Shown here: piece by piece, positions 23,016 through 33,579 of the stretch
How positions within the stretch are numbered: position 1 is the first letter of the stretch
Layout of the letters: each line of letters starts with the position of its first letter
Position numbers and translations under genes: made by a program
Source: Cokeromyces recurvatus
Lineage: Eukaryota > Mucoromycota > Mucoromycetes > Mucorales > Mucoraceae
Length of the DNA stretch: 64,000 nucleotides
Direction of reading: 5' to 3'
NCBI RefSeq assembly: GCF_025118155.1
Contig: NW_026251400.1
Span: 1-64,000, forward strand
The notes under the pieces: model-generated
Databases searched by the model: none
Seen by the model: the letters and a program-made list of their open reading frames with translations, nothing else
Told to the model about the DNA's origin: nothing

Positions 23016-23815
23016 TTGTTGTTGTTGTTGTTGCTGTAGTTGCTGTTGGTGTTGTTGAGAAAACCACCCTGCTGCGAGGGTGGACCGGCTCGAAAAAACT
23101 GCTGATTGGAAACGTTTGAGAAAGAGCTGTTCAAGCCAGAATTACCATTTTGGAAGCGACGACGTTGGCGTTTGTTGATGGTTGCTTCCCGAGTGGCCTT
23201 TCTTGCCGCAGTCTGTTGAATCAGAGTGTCGTGGAATACATCCAAAGGGAGAGTGTAGTTAACTTCATTTGTAGATTTCATGGAGAACGAAGGATCAATC
23301 GCACGAAGAGCAATGTTATTACGGGTTTGAGTCATTGATGCACCGAGATGTAACAACAATTTTCGGATATCCTGAAGCATGGTACAATAATGTTCCAAGT
23401 TTGGATTGCCAGCTTCTGATGAGACAAGTTCATGACTAAGAATGTCAAGGGGACGATAAACTGCAGATAGCAAATATTGGAATTGCTTGATGGAATTGTC
23501 TTCGTAACGTTGGCCTTTATTCATAAGGCGCTCCGCTGTTGGGATGGTAGCGGGTGCTTTGTAATCCAAATGGGCCATGGGAGGGTAAGACTCAATGATC
23601 GTCTTACGTTCGGAGTCAGTAAGTAAAGGTGAAGTGTTCAATGGAGCATTTAAATTCATCAGTTCAGAAAGACCCTCTGAAGGAGACCAGTCGTAATGGG
23701 GTCGGGTACCCATTGAGTGTAGAGGTAAGATAGCAGTGTCATCCGCTGACTGCATCGAGGTAGTGGTAGCATTCTGTAATTGTTCTTGTAGGGCAACGAT
23801 CTGTTGCTGCATCAT
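22901..23815 (-). CDS. DIRS Gag-like protein
   Basis: 304 residues at the 5' side of the DIRS element. The N-terminus is coiled-coil-like and Gln-rich (MMQQQIVALQEQLQ). The middle is ordered and helical (about 60-190: PMAHLDYKAPATIPTAERLM), followed by a basic stretch (about 205-220: INKRQRRRFQNG). The tail has poly-Asn and poly-Ser tracts from AAC/AGC repeats. There is no CCHC zinc knuckle, which fits DIRS Gag proteins. Its stop overlaps the start of the reverse transcriptase frame. The upstream ITR would drive its expression. Confidence 0.75.
22934..23055. repeat. GTT/CTG trinucleotide repeat tract in the DIRS gag gene
   Basis: About 40 triplets of TTG/TGT and CTG/TGC type, translated on the minus strand as Asn- and Ser-rich tracts. 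The repeat is open in all frames and creates spurious poly-Cys, poly-Val and poly-Ala readings on other frames. Confidence 0.9.
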
Positions 23816-23937
23816 GTGAAATTATTCTTCAAGGGAGGACATTGAAAATATTAGTAAAGAAATGTTAGGAAAAAATATTTGCAACTTTATATGAAAGTGT
23901 GTGACAAATAAGCTGGTAATGACCGAGCGAAAAAGAA

Positions 23938-24043
23938 GATTGATAGTATAATATTAAAATTTTATTCCTTTATATATCTTTGAATTCGCTGTTACATAAA
24001 GATTCAAGAAGATTCTAGCATAATAGCATTTCCTATTTTGTTC
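23938..24043 (-). repeat. DIRS right inverted terminal repeat
   Basis: Inverse of 19060-19163. Outward of it, 24044-24092 is the unique right extremity that reappears inverted in the internal complementary region. Confidence 0.85.
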
Positions 24044-24092
24044 CGACGATCTCAAGAAATTATCTTGAGAAATTTCTTTCGACTGAGAATTG

Positions 24093-24349
24093 AGTAATCA
24101 TAAAAATTACAAGTGCTGACACTCCTGCTATACAAACTCACCATAAATAGAGTAACTTTCTTTATTTCTAATAAGGCAATCAATTCACAATCTGGTCATT
24201 TTCTAGAATGTTATCTATTTGTTTTTTATTTATTTTTTATGTGAACAATTAAGCTCGGATTCTCCAAATCTGAACACACACATCCATATGTAGACCCCTT
24301 ATAAAGGGAAAGGAGAAACTAAACTTCAAGACGATAAGCATAAGTATCG
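24093..24349. other. Transposon-derived non-coding DNA
   Basis: Flank between the DIRS right end and the inverted ORF fragment. AT-rich, with no coding stretch I can support. Confidence 0.4.
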
Positions 24350-24571
24350 TTAATCATCTTCCAAACTATCCGGATAGGTTCTATATTGCAAAGGATTGTT
24401 TTTTATTTTTTTTAAACAGATTACAATTGGTTCCATGGGATCTTCGTTATAGCAAATATCCAAGCCTTCTAGTTCGTCAATGATTTTTACATATTTATTA
24501 CAATTCTCGTCGCTATATGTAGCACCAAATAACATGCAAATTGCTCGCTTTCTAGTTATTGTAGGCATTAT
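24350..24571 (-). pseudogene. Truncated inverted relative of the YARKS ORF N-terminus
   Basis: Reads leftward MPTITRKRAICMLFGATYSD and continues almost identically to 17302-17460 for about 50 codons (to PMEPIVI), then diverges (NPLQYRTYPDS against YPLKYSTYNSK) and stops. The shared leader ATTATTACTTGTTTATAATG precedes both copies. It is either the second long arm of the outer element or a piece of another copy. Confidence 0.75.
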
Positions 24572-24627
24572 AAACAAGTAATAATAAAAAAAAGGATTTC
24601 TTTTTTTTTTTTTTTTTTTGTAAATTA

Positions 24628-25290
24628 TTGTATTTTTTCAGTAAAATTGAGAAAGGCTCTGGAATAAAATGATAAATTTAAAGCCAGATTTGATAAAATG
24701 TTTTCACTGAAATTGAGAAAAGAGAGCTAAATTGATAACAGCCAAGAAAAAAATCGATAAAAGTTCAGAAAAAAATTGAGAAGGTCTTCCTTTTAAAATA
24801 CTAAAAAAAACATTATATTAATGAACACCGATTTTGAAATGAATAAATTAAGCCTCCAACAAGAGGAAGAGGAACAAATTACCGAGATTTATATTAGCAT
24901 GATGTCTATGATGAGATCTAAATGGGAAACCACTATGCCTTCCTCAGATGCTATGGATCTCGATGAAGAAGTTAATGAAGAACTAGGAGCTCTTGACTCA
25001 GAAGAGAATAACTATAACGCAGATAATAGTGAAGATGAGAATGAAAGTAACGATAAACTAGCAAAGCCCACTGTTGAAGAATTTGCTAAGAAACTTGCCA
25101 GCAACAATACAATAAAGAAAATGTGAAAACTTTGAAGTACAGAAAGTACAAGCAGGAACAAATCAAAGAGTTTATCTGCTTGATAACAGAGATGGTTCCT
25201 GCAAAAGACGCAGCTTTACGAACTGGTATCGTTTTAAGTTCAGCTTACCGTTTCCGAAAACAATAGACGGAAGAGGGGAAGATGCGTAGA

Positions 25291-25326
<36 letters not shown>

Positions 25327-25830
25327 AGAGAGAACGTGTTGTTGGAACTGTTTCTGATTTAAAAGAAGAGCACACAGTATTTTTAACAAAAATTATGGAC
25401 GATTTTGCAACTATTACTATTATGCAAATGTGGGAGATGTTGCACCAGGAGTTCTCTGAATTGTCTGTTAGTAAGTCTTCCGTTTATAGACATGCCAGAA
25501 ATAACTGTGCTTTGTCTATGAAAAAATTAGAGAAAACAGTTGAATCTGTTTTGATTAGCAAAAAGATAGAGAAAGAGAAATGAACAAAAGACAAGTCTGT
25601 GAAAACTTTGTATAGTTTATTAGACAATACAAAAAATTGTACAACCAAAAAAAATTATATGGAAATTATCGAGGGCTATTTATATGTTTTTACAAGGTGA
25701 GTGTTATTAAAGGAAATATGATTCAGATGGACAAGTTCTACTATAATAAAGTGTTTTACATAAAACATTGTCTCCGAATAACTCTGCGATCAATAAGATA
25801 TATCTTTATTCTTTTTTTTTCTCCCTGAGT
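24628..25830 (+). mobile_element. Degenerate Tc1/mariner-type element with HTH transposase (left part)
   Basis: Starts at TTGTATTTTTTCAG after a TA (24626-24627), close to the outer-element terminus CAGTATTTT. Three subterminal copies of an AATTGAGAA motif follow (about 24645, 24711, 24774), then a transposase-like ORF. Its right end is not identified; the inverted terminus at 28245 is one candidate. Confidence 0.45.
24821..25583 (+). pseudogene. HTH transposase N-terminal region (Tc1/mariner superfamily), broken
   Basis: An acidic leader (24821-25126: MNTDFEMNKLSLQQEEEEQI) is followed, in another frame, by a helix-turn-helix-like part (KYRKYKQEQIKEFICLI, MVPAKDAALRTGIVLSSAY). After an A-run of about 34 nt and AG repeats comes EEHTVFLTKIMDDFATITIM, LHQEFSELSVSKSSVYRH and a stop at 25583. 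The homeodomain-like pair of helical domains is typical of Tc1/mariner/IS630 transposases in Mucoromycota. The catalytic DDE half is not recognisable downstream. Several frame changes make it a pseudogene. Confidence 0.6.
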
Positions 25831-27231
25831 TGTCGCTGTTCCTAGAAGCATAACGAATTATTATCACTGGGATGAGCGACACATTAATATTAATTTTCAG
25901 TGAATATGTCTAACTGCAACAATACCAATTATTCATGAATTACTATCGTTATCATTGTATAAGATTTCATTGCTTAACAATATTCAATATTATCAATGTA
26001 TATATGATATGTATGTATCACTCAAGAACAATAATGTAATTGAATACACCAGTCATAATCCTGTTTGAATAATGTATATAATTATTATTATTGTTCGAAC
26101 ATTCTAACAATGACTATTATTAAAAACTGAGTGTAGAATGAATATTATGCTGTGAAGTACAATATACTAGTTTTATACGAATAATCTCTTTATTATGTAA
26201 TAAATGATAGTTGATTTCTGTTAACTTAGTTATAAAGACGACTTGTCATGGCTGTAAGATTTATAACTTAATTCAATAAGATAAAAAGTCATAATAGAAC
26301 ATATAGTGCACTTGTACAATAATTCTGTCTATAAACATATTTAGTATATTTACCCTTGTATAGAAAAATAATTAATTAATAAAAGTCCTACATTTAAAGA
26401 TATACTTCTTCTATTACTGTTCTGTTGAATATAAATTTATAAAAATAACTTTATACAAGTTAAACTGGGGTAAACTAAAAATAATACAAACATGCGTAAT
26501 AATTGATTCTATTGTTGTGTATATAATGATGTATTACATAATATCTTATAATAAACAGACCAGAACCATGAAGGTCCGAATGATATTATAGTTATTAGTT
26601 GTACACTTTATGCATACAATATTATTTGATTTCAGTTTATAAGACATTCTTGTGATGAGAAAAATAATATTATAATAAATAGTGTAAGGAGTTATTACTG
26701 ATAAAGATATATGAATTATAGATTATACTTATTAGTTATATATACACATTATTATTATAATATTGTCTCATATACTAATTTATAAATATAATCATATACT
26801 ATCTATACACTATACAATATAATGACATTCATTCAAATAGTATAGTAAGGAATGAATATAATACAAAGCATCTTCCCTATATCATTCACAAGTATGAACA
26901 AACGAGACTTCATTATTTGGTTTCAAGAAAAATAACCGGCTAGATCAAGCACCAATAATTTAATATTTATTAGAGTTAACTGAGATTAATTCTCAGTCAG
27001 GGCAAAGATTAGAGAGCTCAAACAAAACAACTTTAATCATTTTATGGGAAATATTCTTCTTTCATTCTGTTCCTGACGCGAAGTAACTCATTCCCCACAA
27101 GATATAAATGAGGATCCATTTTGCACTCATCTTTTAGAAATTCAGTTTTTTTATTTTTATTTTTATTGATAATAAAAGTTTTATACAGATTTATTCTGTC
27201 TTATTCTTTTGTTATCTTTATCTTATCAACA
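25831..27231. other. AT-rich transposon-region DNA, possible LTR-like segment
   Basis: About 1.4 kb without a usable ORF. The last 250 bp resemble an LTR 3' half: a TATA-like GATATAAATGAGG near 27100-27112, a possible poly-A signal (AATAAAAG, about 27171-27178) and an end in TTATCAACA directly before the 14-bp array. I could not find the other end or a target duplication. Confidence 0.35.
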
Positions 27232-28053
27232 ACTTGGAAAAATGGACTTGGAGAAATGGACTTGGAGAAATGGACTTGGAAAAATAGACTTGGAGAAATG
27301 GACACGGAAAAATGGACACGGAGAAATGGACACGGAGAAATGGACACGGAGAAATGGACTTGGAAAAATAGACTTGGAAAAATAGACTTGGAGAAATGGA
27401 CACGGAGAAATGGACTTGGAGAAATGGACACGGAGAAATGGACACGGAGAAATGGACTTGGAGAAATGGACTTGGAGAAATGGACTTGGAGAAATGGACT
27501 TGGAGAAATGGACACGGAGAAATGGACTTGGAAAAATAGACTTGGAAAAATAGACTTGGAGAAATGGACACGGAGAAATGGACACGGAGAAATGGACTTG
27601 GAGAAATGGACTTGGAGAAATGGACTTGGAAAAATAGACTTGGAAAAATAGACTTGGAGAAATGGACACGGAGAAATGGACTTGGAAAAATAGACTTGGA
27701 GAAATGGACACGGAGAAATGGACTTGGAAAAATAGACTTGGAAAAATAGACTTGGAGAAATGGACACGGAGAAATGGACACGGAGAAATGGACTTGGAGA
27801 AATGGACACGGAGAAATGGACTTGGAAAAATAGACTTGGAAAAATAGACTTGGAGAAATGGACACGGAGAAATGGACTTGGAGAAATGGACACGGAGAAA
27901 TGGACACGGAGAAATGGACACGGAGAAATGGACACGGAGAAATGGACTTGGAAAAATAGACTTGGAAAAATAGACTTGGAGAAATGGACACGGAGAAATG
28001 GACACGGAGAAATGGACACGGAGAAATGGACTTGGAGAAATGGACTTGGAGAA
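27232..28053. repeat. Minisatellite of 14-bp units, about 59 copies
   Basis: Tandem units of three main types: GGACTTGGAGAAAT, GGACACGGAGAAAT and AGACTTGGAAAAAT. Units are exactly 14 bp with almost no indels, and the types are shuffled into recurring higher-order blocks: a pair of AGACTTGG units between GGACTTGGAAAAAT and GGACACGG recurs about six times. The array sits directly inside the terminal repeat ending at 28245, and a 50-bp remnant of the same unit occupies the matching place at the left terminus. Because the unit length is not a multiple of three and lacks stops, several frames on both strands stay open for up to 292 codons; I do not regard them as genes. Confidence 0.95.
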
Positions 28054-28245
28054 CTGAGATTAAATAAAGCGTAGTCCATTTTTATTTAAAAAGAAAGGAA
28101 ATCGTCGAAAAACTTAATTTCTAAAAAAACTCTCTAAATTAAAAAGGGGTTAATTCTCAATTTTTTTTTTTGGAAACTTTCCAAAAATAAAATAATTCTC
28201 AAAAAAAAAATTATAATCTTCCCAAATATAACCGAAAAAATACTG
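28054..28245 (-). repeat. Right terminal repeat of the outer element
   Basis: Inverse relative of 13882-13886 plus 17025-17215. It ends ...ATACTG followed by TA (28246-28247), in the orientation expected for a right-hand Tc1/mariner-type terminus. Confidence 0.8.
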
Positions 28246-28270
28246 TAGTAAAAGTAATAAATTATTACTT

Positions 28271-28540
28271 TGTCTGTAATACTTGCAGCATCTTGGTATA
28301 TCACTTATAAGACGTCATGCCATTAGTTTTAAGCTGTTTATGTTTTATAACCTTGAATAAAGGGATATAAGTCATTTCTAATCCAATAAAATAAAAATAT
28401 AAAAGATATTAGGAACTTGGATTCAGATCATTATGTAATAAAGAAGAAGAGGCCCTTTATTTTACATAAATAATCTTTTTATTCTCAGCAGCAGAACGCC
28501 AACTTACATAATTGTTTGCTTATTTTAGAATTTGTTACAC
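28271..28540 (+). repeat. Relic related to the solo LTR
   Basis: Shares an interrupted match of about 150 bp with the solo LTR (TTATAACCTTGA, TCCAATAAAATAAAA, AAAGATAT-AGGAAC in the same order). Possible ends are TGTCTG and TTGTTACA, but I see no target duplication. Confidence 0.5.
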
Positions 28541-28847
28541 CCGGGAATGATCATTTTATCAAATGGTATAATACACCTTAAAAGAGCCCTTAATGATGAC
28601 ATAGATGCAGAGGATATTTTTACAAAAAAAAAAATACCTTATTATAATAATTGTTATAATAGCAGTATAATACTGATAACAAGCAATAGATCTATAAATA
28701 GTCTTTATGATATGTAATGGAATAATACAAAACATCAAATCATAAAGTGGTATAATATATGGCAACTTTTTTTTTTTCTTTTTTTTGACTCCACTAAAAA
28801 AAAGAAAAAAAAAAAAATAAAGCATTTTTGTGGTATGTTCCATAAGG

Positions 28848-28887
<40 letters not shown>

Positions 28888-28955
28888 TTATTGTTATTGT
28901 TGTTGTTATTTACATTATCTTTATTTATTTTTTTTTTATCTACTCACACAGTATA
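28541..28955. other. Intergenic upstream of the FYVE/RING gene
   Basis: Contains 35 Ts (28852-28886) about 70 bp before the start codon, plus shorter A/T runs. No gene seen. Confidence 0.6.
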
Positions 28956-30292
28956 ATGACAGACATGAATCAAGATGCTTTACAACAAAATGAAATAGTT
29001 GAAAATGGACTTTCTACACAACAATTAACAACTGATATACCTAATGAAGATAACAACAAGATTTATCATGATACTACCACAAATTTAATAAAACCAATTT
29101 CAGAATTAAATAATGAGGAAAGTGATTCTGAAGTAAATATAACAGAGGAAACACAGGATTTGTATAATTTAATAGGAGATATTGAACAATCAAGTCTTCA
29201 AACATCTTCTAATGACTCATTGTCTTCTGATGAACAAACATCCTCTATTGAACAAACGACATTGAATGAACAAGAAAACAATGAACTGATAAGAACAGTA
29301 ACTGACTTACCAGCAAGTTCACCTAGAGGTCAAAGTATGAGCAGTGCAACAACAACAACAACAGCAGCAGCAGCAGCAGCAGCAGCTTCAAATCATGCTA
29401 ACCTCTTACCTCGCTCACACAAAGTTTGGGAATTGGATAGACAAGTCACTGACTGTAGACGATGTCATCGACGCTTTAATTTTCTAGTCCGAAGACATCA
29501 TTGCAGGTAAAGGACTAAAATAAAAATAAAAAGTCCTGCACATCTCCATCCTTGTTAAGAGTTGACTGATATGCACGTTATTTATATGAAAAATTCTATT
29601 TTTTTTTTTTTAGGCGTTGTGGACAAATTGTATGTGATAAGTGTAGCTCAAATAGACTAAGATTACCAGTTGAAGAGCTTATAGAAGATCCTATGGTATC
29701 ACCATCCCAATATCCTTTATTAGCATCTCAATTTCAACGAGTCTGTGATAGTTGTTATCGGGAACCTATTCGACAAGGATTATCAGAATCATATGAAGCA
29801 AGAAAAAACATCTATAGAACTTCCATCAGACGTACAGCCAGTTCACAGAGTTTAATGATCGATTGTCCTGTTTGTGGTGAATCATTTTTGGGTATGAAAA
29901 AAGATGATCAAGAGAAGCATTTACAACGATGCTTAAATGTAGGTAGTCCACCTGTACATTCACCAAGATATATAGGTAAATTATACATACACGAAAAGAA
30001 ATATCATATCTTATTTATTTCATTTTTTTTTTTTTTTAATAGTATATAAATTATCAAATGAATCATCTCAAATTGGAGAAGAATGTCCAATATGTTTTGA
30101 TGAATTTAAACCAGGTAATTTTTTTTATAATAAATAAGTCATGTATGTAATGAATGATTTTAAATCTATTTCATTATAGATGATAAAGTATCGAGAATGA
30201 TTTGTTTATGTTCATATCATCAACATTGTTTAGCATCTTGGCTGAAAAGGGGAAAAGGATGTCCTGTTCATTACGATTCCCTTCAAGTTTAA
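28956..30292 (+). CDS. FYVE and RING-type zinc-finger protein (Pib1-like ubiquitin ligase)
   Basis: Four exons: 28956-29506, 29614-29975, 30043-30114 and 30180-30292; 365 residues. The N-terminal about 165 residues are acidic and low complexity, with Thr and Ala tracts from ACA/GCA repeats. The FYVE domain (about 175-245) has the WELDRQVTDC start, RRHHCRRCG basic phosphatidylinositol-3-phosphate-binding motif and paired cysteines to VCDSC. A CPVCGESF...HLQRC zinc knuckle follows at about 290-315. The C-terminus is RING-like (CPICFDEF, then CLCSYHQHCLASWLKRGKGC). FYVE plus RING matches yeast Pib1, an endosomal/vacuolar E3 ligase; that function is inferred. It is convergent with TUP1, 68 bp apart. 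Confidence 0.87.
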
Positions 30293-30360
30293 TTTTTTTT
30301 TTTGTATTATTTATCGTATAACAATTGTGTTGTATATTTTAGAATATATAATAAAGATAG

Positions 30361-32269
30361 CTAAGAGTAGCTCCAAATTCGAGCAGTATTGTCACCCGAA
30401 CCAGATGCAAATAGGGGTCTACCATCCATAGCAACAGCAACAGAAATAACTACATATTATATATAAGTAAAAAAGATAATGATAATGATAATATTGTACC
30501 TGAATTCTTATGTCCTTGAAGCATCATATGAGGTTGACCTGTGTTTGGATCCCAAAATTGGATTGTACGATCCTTTGAGCCTGATACAATCCATTTACCA
30601 TCAAAACAACAAGCAATAGATAACACAAAATCCTTTTTATTTTAATTTGTATTTGTATTTTGTTATTGTTTTTATATATAGAGTGCTTGAATGCATGCAT
30701 ATATTGTATGTATATGTATATTTGTATATTTATTTACCTTGTGGCCTGTAAAAGTTCTTTTACATGGATTTTTATCACTATTATTTGGACCAAATCGTGT
30801 TCCTAATTTCCATAATTTAATCGTCTTGTCTAAACTACCACTAATAAGCTCTGTACTATTTGGCATGAAAGCAACAGAGTAAACACTATCATGATGACCT
30901 TCTAATTGTTCCATCAATAGTCCTGTGTGGGTGTCCCAAATACGTACCATCTTATCTAAACTTCCTGTAGCTACTAAACGACCATCATGAGAAAGTGCTA
31001 CACTCGTGACACCTGGATCCTTTTGGCCAGCATCTGTAACATGTAAAACATGTTGACAAGTTCCATCTGCCATATCCCAAACTCTTGTTGTACGATCCCC
31101 TGAGCCTGATACTAAGATACGGCCATCTCGACTAAATTCAAGTGAATAAATATCTTGTTCATGTCCATGTAATGTGTTTCTAATTCGTCTCGTTTGTATA
31201 TCCCAAATCCTGATTTGTTTATCTTCTGCACCTGTAGCAATCAATCGACTGTCTGGACTAAAACTAACAGATCGAACATAAAGATCATTTTCTTGAGAGA
31301 TTGTTTCATCATAAAGTGTACTAATATGGGTTTGTCAGTCTATATAAGCATCTATCATGATTGCTTTTCTATTTTTTTTTACCAAATCTTTTGACTACTT
31401 GCAACGTCATAAATATAGGTATATCGATTACATCCAGCAGCTAAATATCTTCCATCCATACTAAACTTGACACAACAAACAACACTTTTATGGTCAAAGG
31501 AGTGAATTAAATTGATTTTTAATGATCTTGGGATTGTAGGATTAAATCTAAATACATGCAAAAAAACAATGAATACTCTTTTATATTCTATATCTCCATT
31601 CGAAATTCCACTTACAACACAAACCAATCAGCTCCCTCTACCTTCATATGGTCAGGAACAGTGCTAGGATCAATATCAGTTAAAGTAATAGACGATACTG
31701 ATTGAGGATTAGCTGTTGATTGTTTAATAACGTGTTGTATTAATTGATTATAAGAGGTTTTGTAAGTTGAATTGTTTGTATTTATGATACCAGTAAAATG
31801 ACTTGTTCCACCAATATTGGGTGGTGGCTGTTGTTCTGGGTTACTTTGACTTGTTCTTTTCTGTGGTTGTTGTTGTTGCTCCAATTGTTGTCTTAATCTT
31901 GCAATCTCCTCTTCATATCTATAGTAAAACACACACATAAATAAAATTAAAGATTCATTTATATTTAAACTTACTGTTTTTTCACTTTTTGTTGATTTCT
32001 TTCTAGATCTAGTATACCTTGTTGAAATTTATGCATTTCTTTAATTTGATGAGCAACTATAGTATAAAACAGTTTTTAGATTACTTTGATTAACGAAAAG
32101 AAAAGAAAAGAAATACAATACGCTTGCTTTCATATTCATCACGTTGATTTCTACAAATATAGGCTTCTTGAGTTAGTTGATCAAAATCAGCTCTGATTGT
32201 GTCCAATAATTCTGATATTCGTGTGGAATGAGAATTGGGTACCATAGAATGATGATTATAAACAGTCAT
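30361..32269 (-). CDS. TUP1: Tup1-type transcriptional corepressor
   Basis: Seven exons: 32122-32269, 31975-32056, 31616-31918, 31383-31547, 30738-31320, 30500-30632 and 30361-30449; 500 residues. The N-terminal coiled coil ([16 protein letters not shown], then [16 protein letters not shown]) matches the Tup_N tetramerisation domain that binds Ssn6. A short Gln/Pro/Thr linker leads to the conserved DWFVLFNP segment. Seven WD40 repeats follow, each with GH and WD landmarks (for example [55 protein letters not shown]). Tup1 is recruited by DNA-bound repressors. The N-terminal repeat has a six-residue acidic insertion (DETISQEND), common in fungal Tup1. The junction at 31383/31320 is the least certain. 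Confidence 0.93.
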
Positions 32270-33536
32270 TTATGTATTTTCTTTTAAACAAAAAAAAAAA
32301 AAAAAGAAGAAAAGAAACTGGGTATATATTTTTTTCTTTAGTTAAAAAATATTAAAAAAAAAGAAAGGAACACAAAGGAGAAAAAGGCACAAAAAAAAAA
32401 GCTAAGGTTGTATTGTTTGGTTATCCAATCATGATGCATACTGCATAATTTGTACGGAGGTTCAAAAAGTAATGCACAGTTACAGTTTTTTTTTTTTGAT
32501 CTAAAATAGGAAAATTGGATAACTACCAAAAAAGTGCAATTATTTTGAAAGTAAACACATATTTAATATAAAGTAAATAGAGAATATATTCTAATATTAC
32601 AAATAATAATAAAGTAGTATTAGCCAAGTAATATCACTTGTAGATTTTATAATATAATAACATGTCCTTTTTTTTTTACAAAGTCAATGATGTTACTTCT
32701 TTAGTTGCAGTATTTTAGTACAAGGTTTCAATATTACCATTTATGGTATCCATATAAAATGGATTGAGTCTACTATGGTGAATGGTTACATTTGCCATGT
32801 TTCTTTCTTGTAACAGAGTTCAAGTCCTTACCATTATAAAATCTATTCTTTCGAGTCATTTTTCCTTACCTACTTATTCTTTAAATATAATTGATTAGTT
32901 CTAGTATGTTGCATGTTACAAAATTAGAACCACAAAAGCCAGTTACATATATTTATATAAATACATACATACATACATATATACATTTATATATATTTGT
33001 ATACATACATATAAAAGATACTGTGGAAGTCAAAAAAAAAAAAAAAAGCTAAGGATGAAACTGTCAATAAGAAGGATAAAAAAAAAAAAAAAAGACAAGC
33101 CGGAATTTGAGTATTGCATATGAACCAGTTGATCTAAGGTATGACCTATTGCACAATTTACTGTATACGCATGTAACTTGAATATTGATTCATAGTGTAG
33201 TATACATATAAAGAGGCATATACATACATAGACAGAGGAAGATCAAGGCACTAGTATTAAAATAGACCTGGTAGTCGTATTTAGTGATGAGGTCTGGAAT
33301 TATAGAGAAGTGGTATAGATAAACATTTCAAGATAGAATTGTAGAGAAACTTTGCTTTTAAGTTATTAGTGGATACTGACTTATATGTTTAACTCTTATC
33401 CGTCATGAGGCTTAGACCTTTTTATTTATTATAGGGATATTCATCTGCAGTAATGACGGTAAATATTTAGTTTGCAATATACCAACTATTATTAACAGTG
33501 TTAAAAAAAAAATAAAAATAAAAAATTACACCACTG

Positions 33537-33579
<43 letters not shown>

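Larger units (their letters stand above)
19043..24092 (-). mobile_element. DIRS-type tyrosine-recombinase retrotransposon
   Basis: On the minus strand the order is Gag-like ORF, reverse transcriptase/RNase H/methyltransferase-like ORF, then tyrosine recombinase: the DIRS order. The ends carry inverted repeats (about 19060-19163 and 23938-24043). An internal complementary region at about 19251-19368 contains the inverse of the extreme left end joined to the inverse of the extreme right end, which is diagnostic of DIRS elements and their circular intermediate. About 5.05 kb including a 614-bp solo LTR; about 4.4 kb without it. No target duplication is expected or seen. The junction triplet appears to be TTG. 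Confidence 0.92.
13882..28245. mobile_element. Outer TIR element (limits tentative), host of nested insertions
   Basis: A terminus starts at 13882 (TA at 13880-13881, then CAGTA). It is split by the Fanzor element and resumes at 17025. An inverted, related terminus ends at 28245 and is followed by TA at 28246-28247. The two share about 200 bp: the 'TTATATTTG' block, a 'GAGAATTA' block, the segment AAATAAAAATGGACTACG, and then 14-bp-type repeats. If they are a pair, the element is about 14.4 kb with the Fanzor element and a DIRS element inside. A second rightward-facing candidate terminus of the same family lies at about 24628, so 24628-28245 is an alternative pairing. I can support the termini; the pairing is inference. 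Confidence 0.5.

Noticed and set aside
22273..23067. 264-aa minus-strand Thr/Ala-rich ORF
   Set aside because: Shadow of the gag and reverse transcriptase frames, with composition set by the triplet repeat.
22846..23119. Poly-Cys, poly-Ala and poly-Val ORFs on the plus strand
   Set aside because: Frame shadows of the GTT/CTG repeat within the minus-strand DIRS gag gene.
26000..27050. Possible RNA gene or centromere-like AT core
   Set aside because: AT-rich transposon-region DNA without tRNA-like folding arms or internal boxes that I could recognise.
27232..28053. CRISPR-like array
   Set aside because: Units are directly adjacent 14-bp repeats without unique spacers, in a eukaryotic transposon end.
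27201..28079. Overlapping open frames of 61-292 codons on both strands (HFSVSISPCPFLRV-type and EKWTRRNGLGEMD-type repeats)
   Set aside because: They are translations of the 14-bp minisatellite, open in several frames at once because the units lack stops; no start context or conserved domain.
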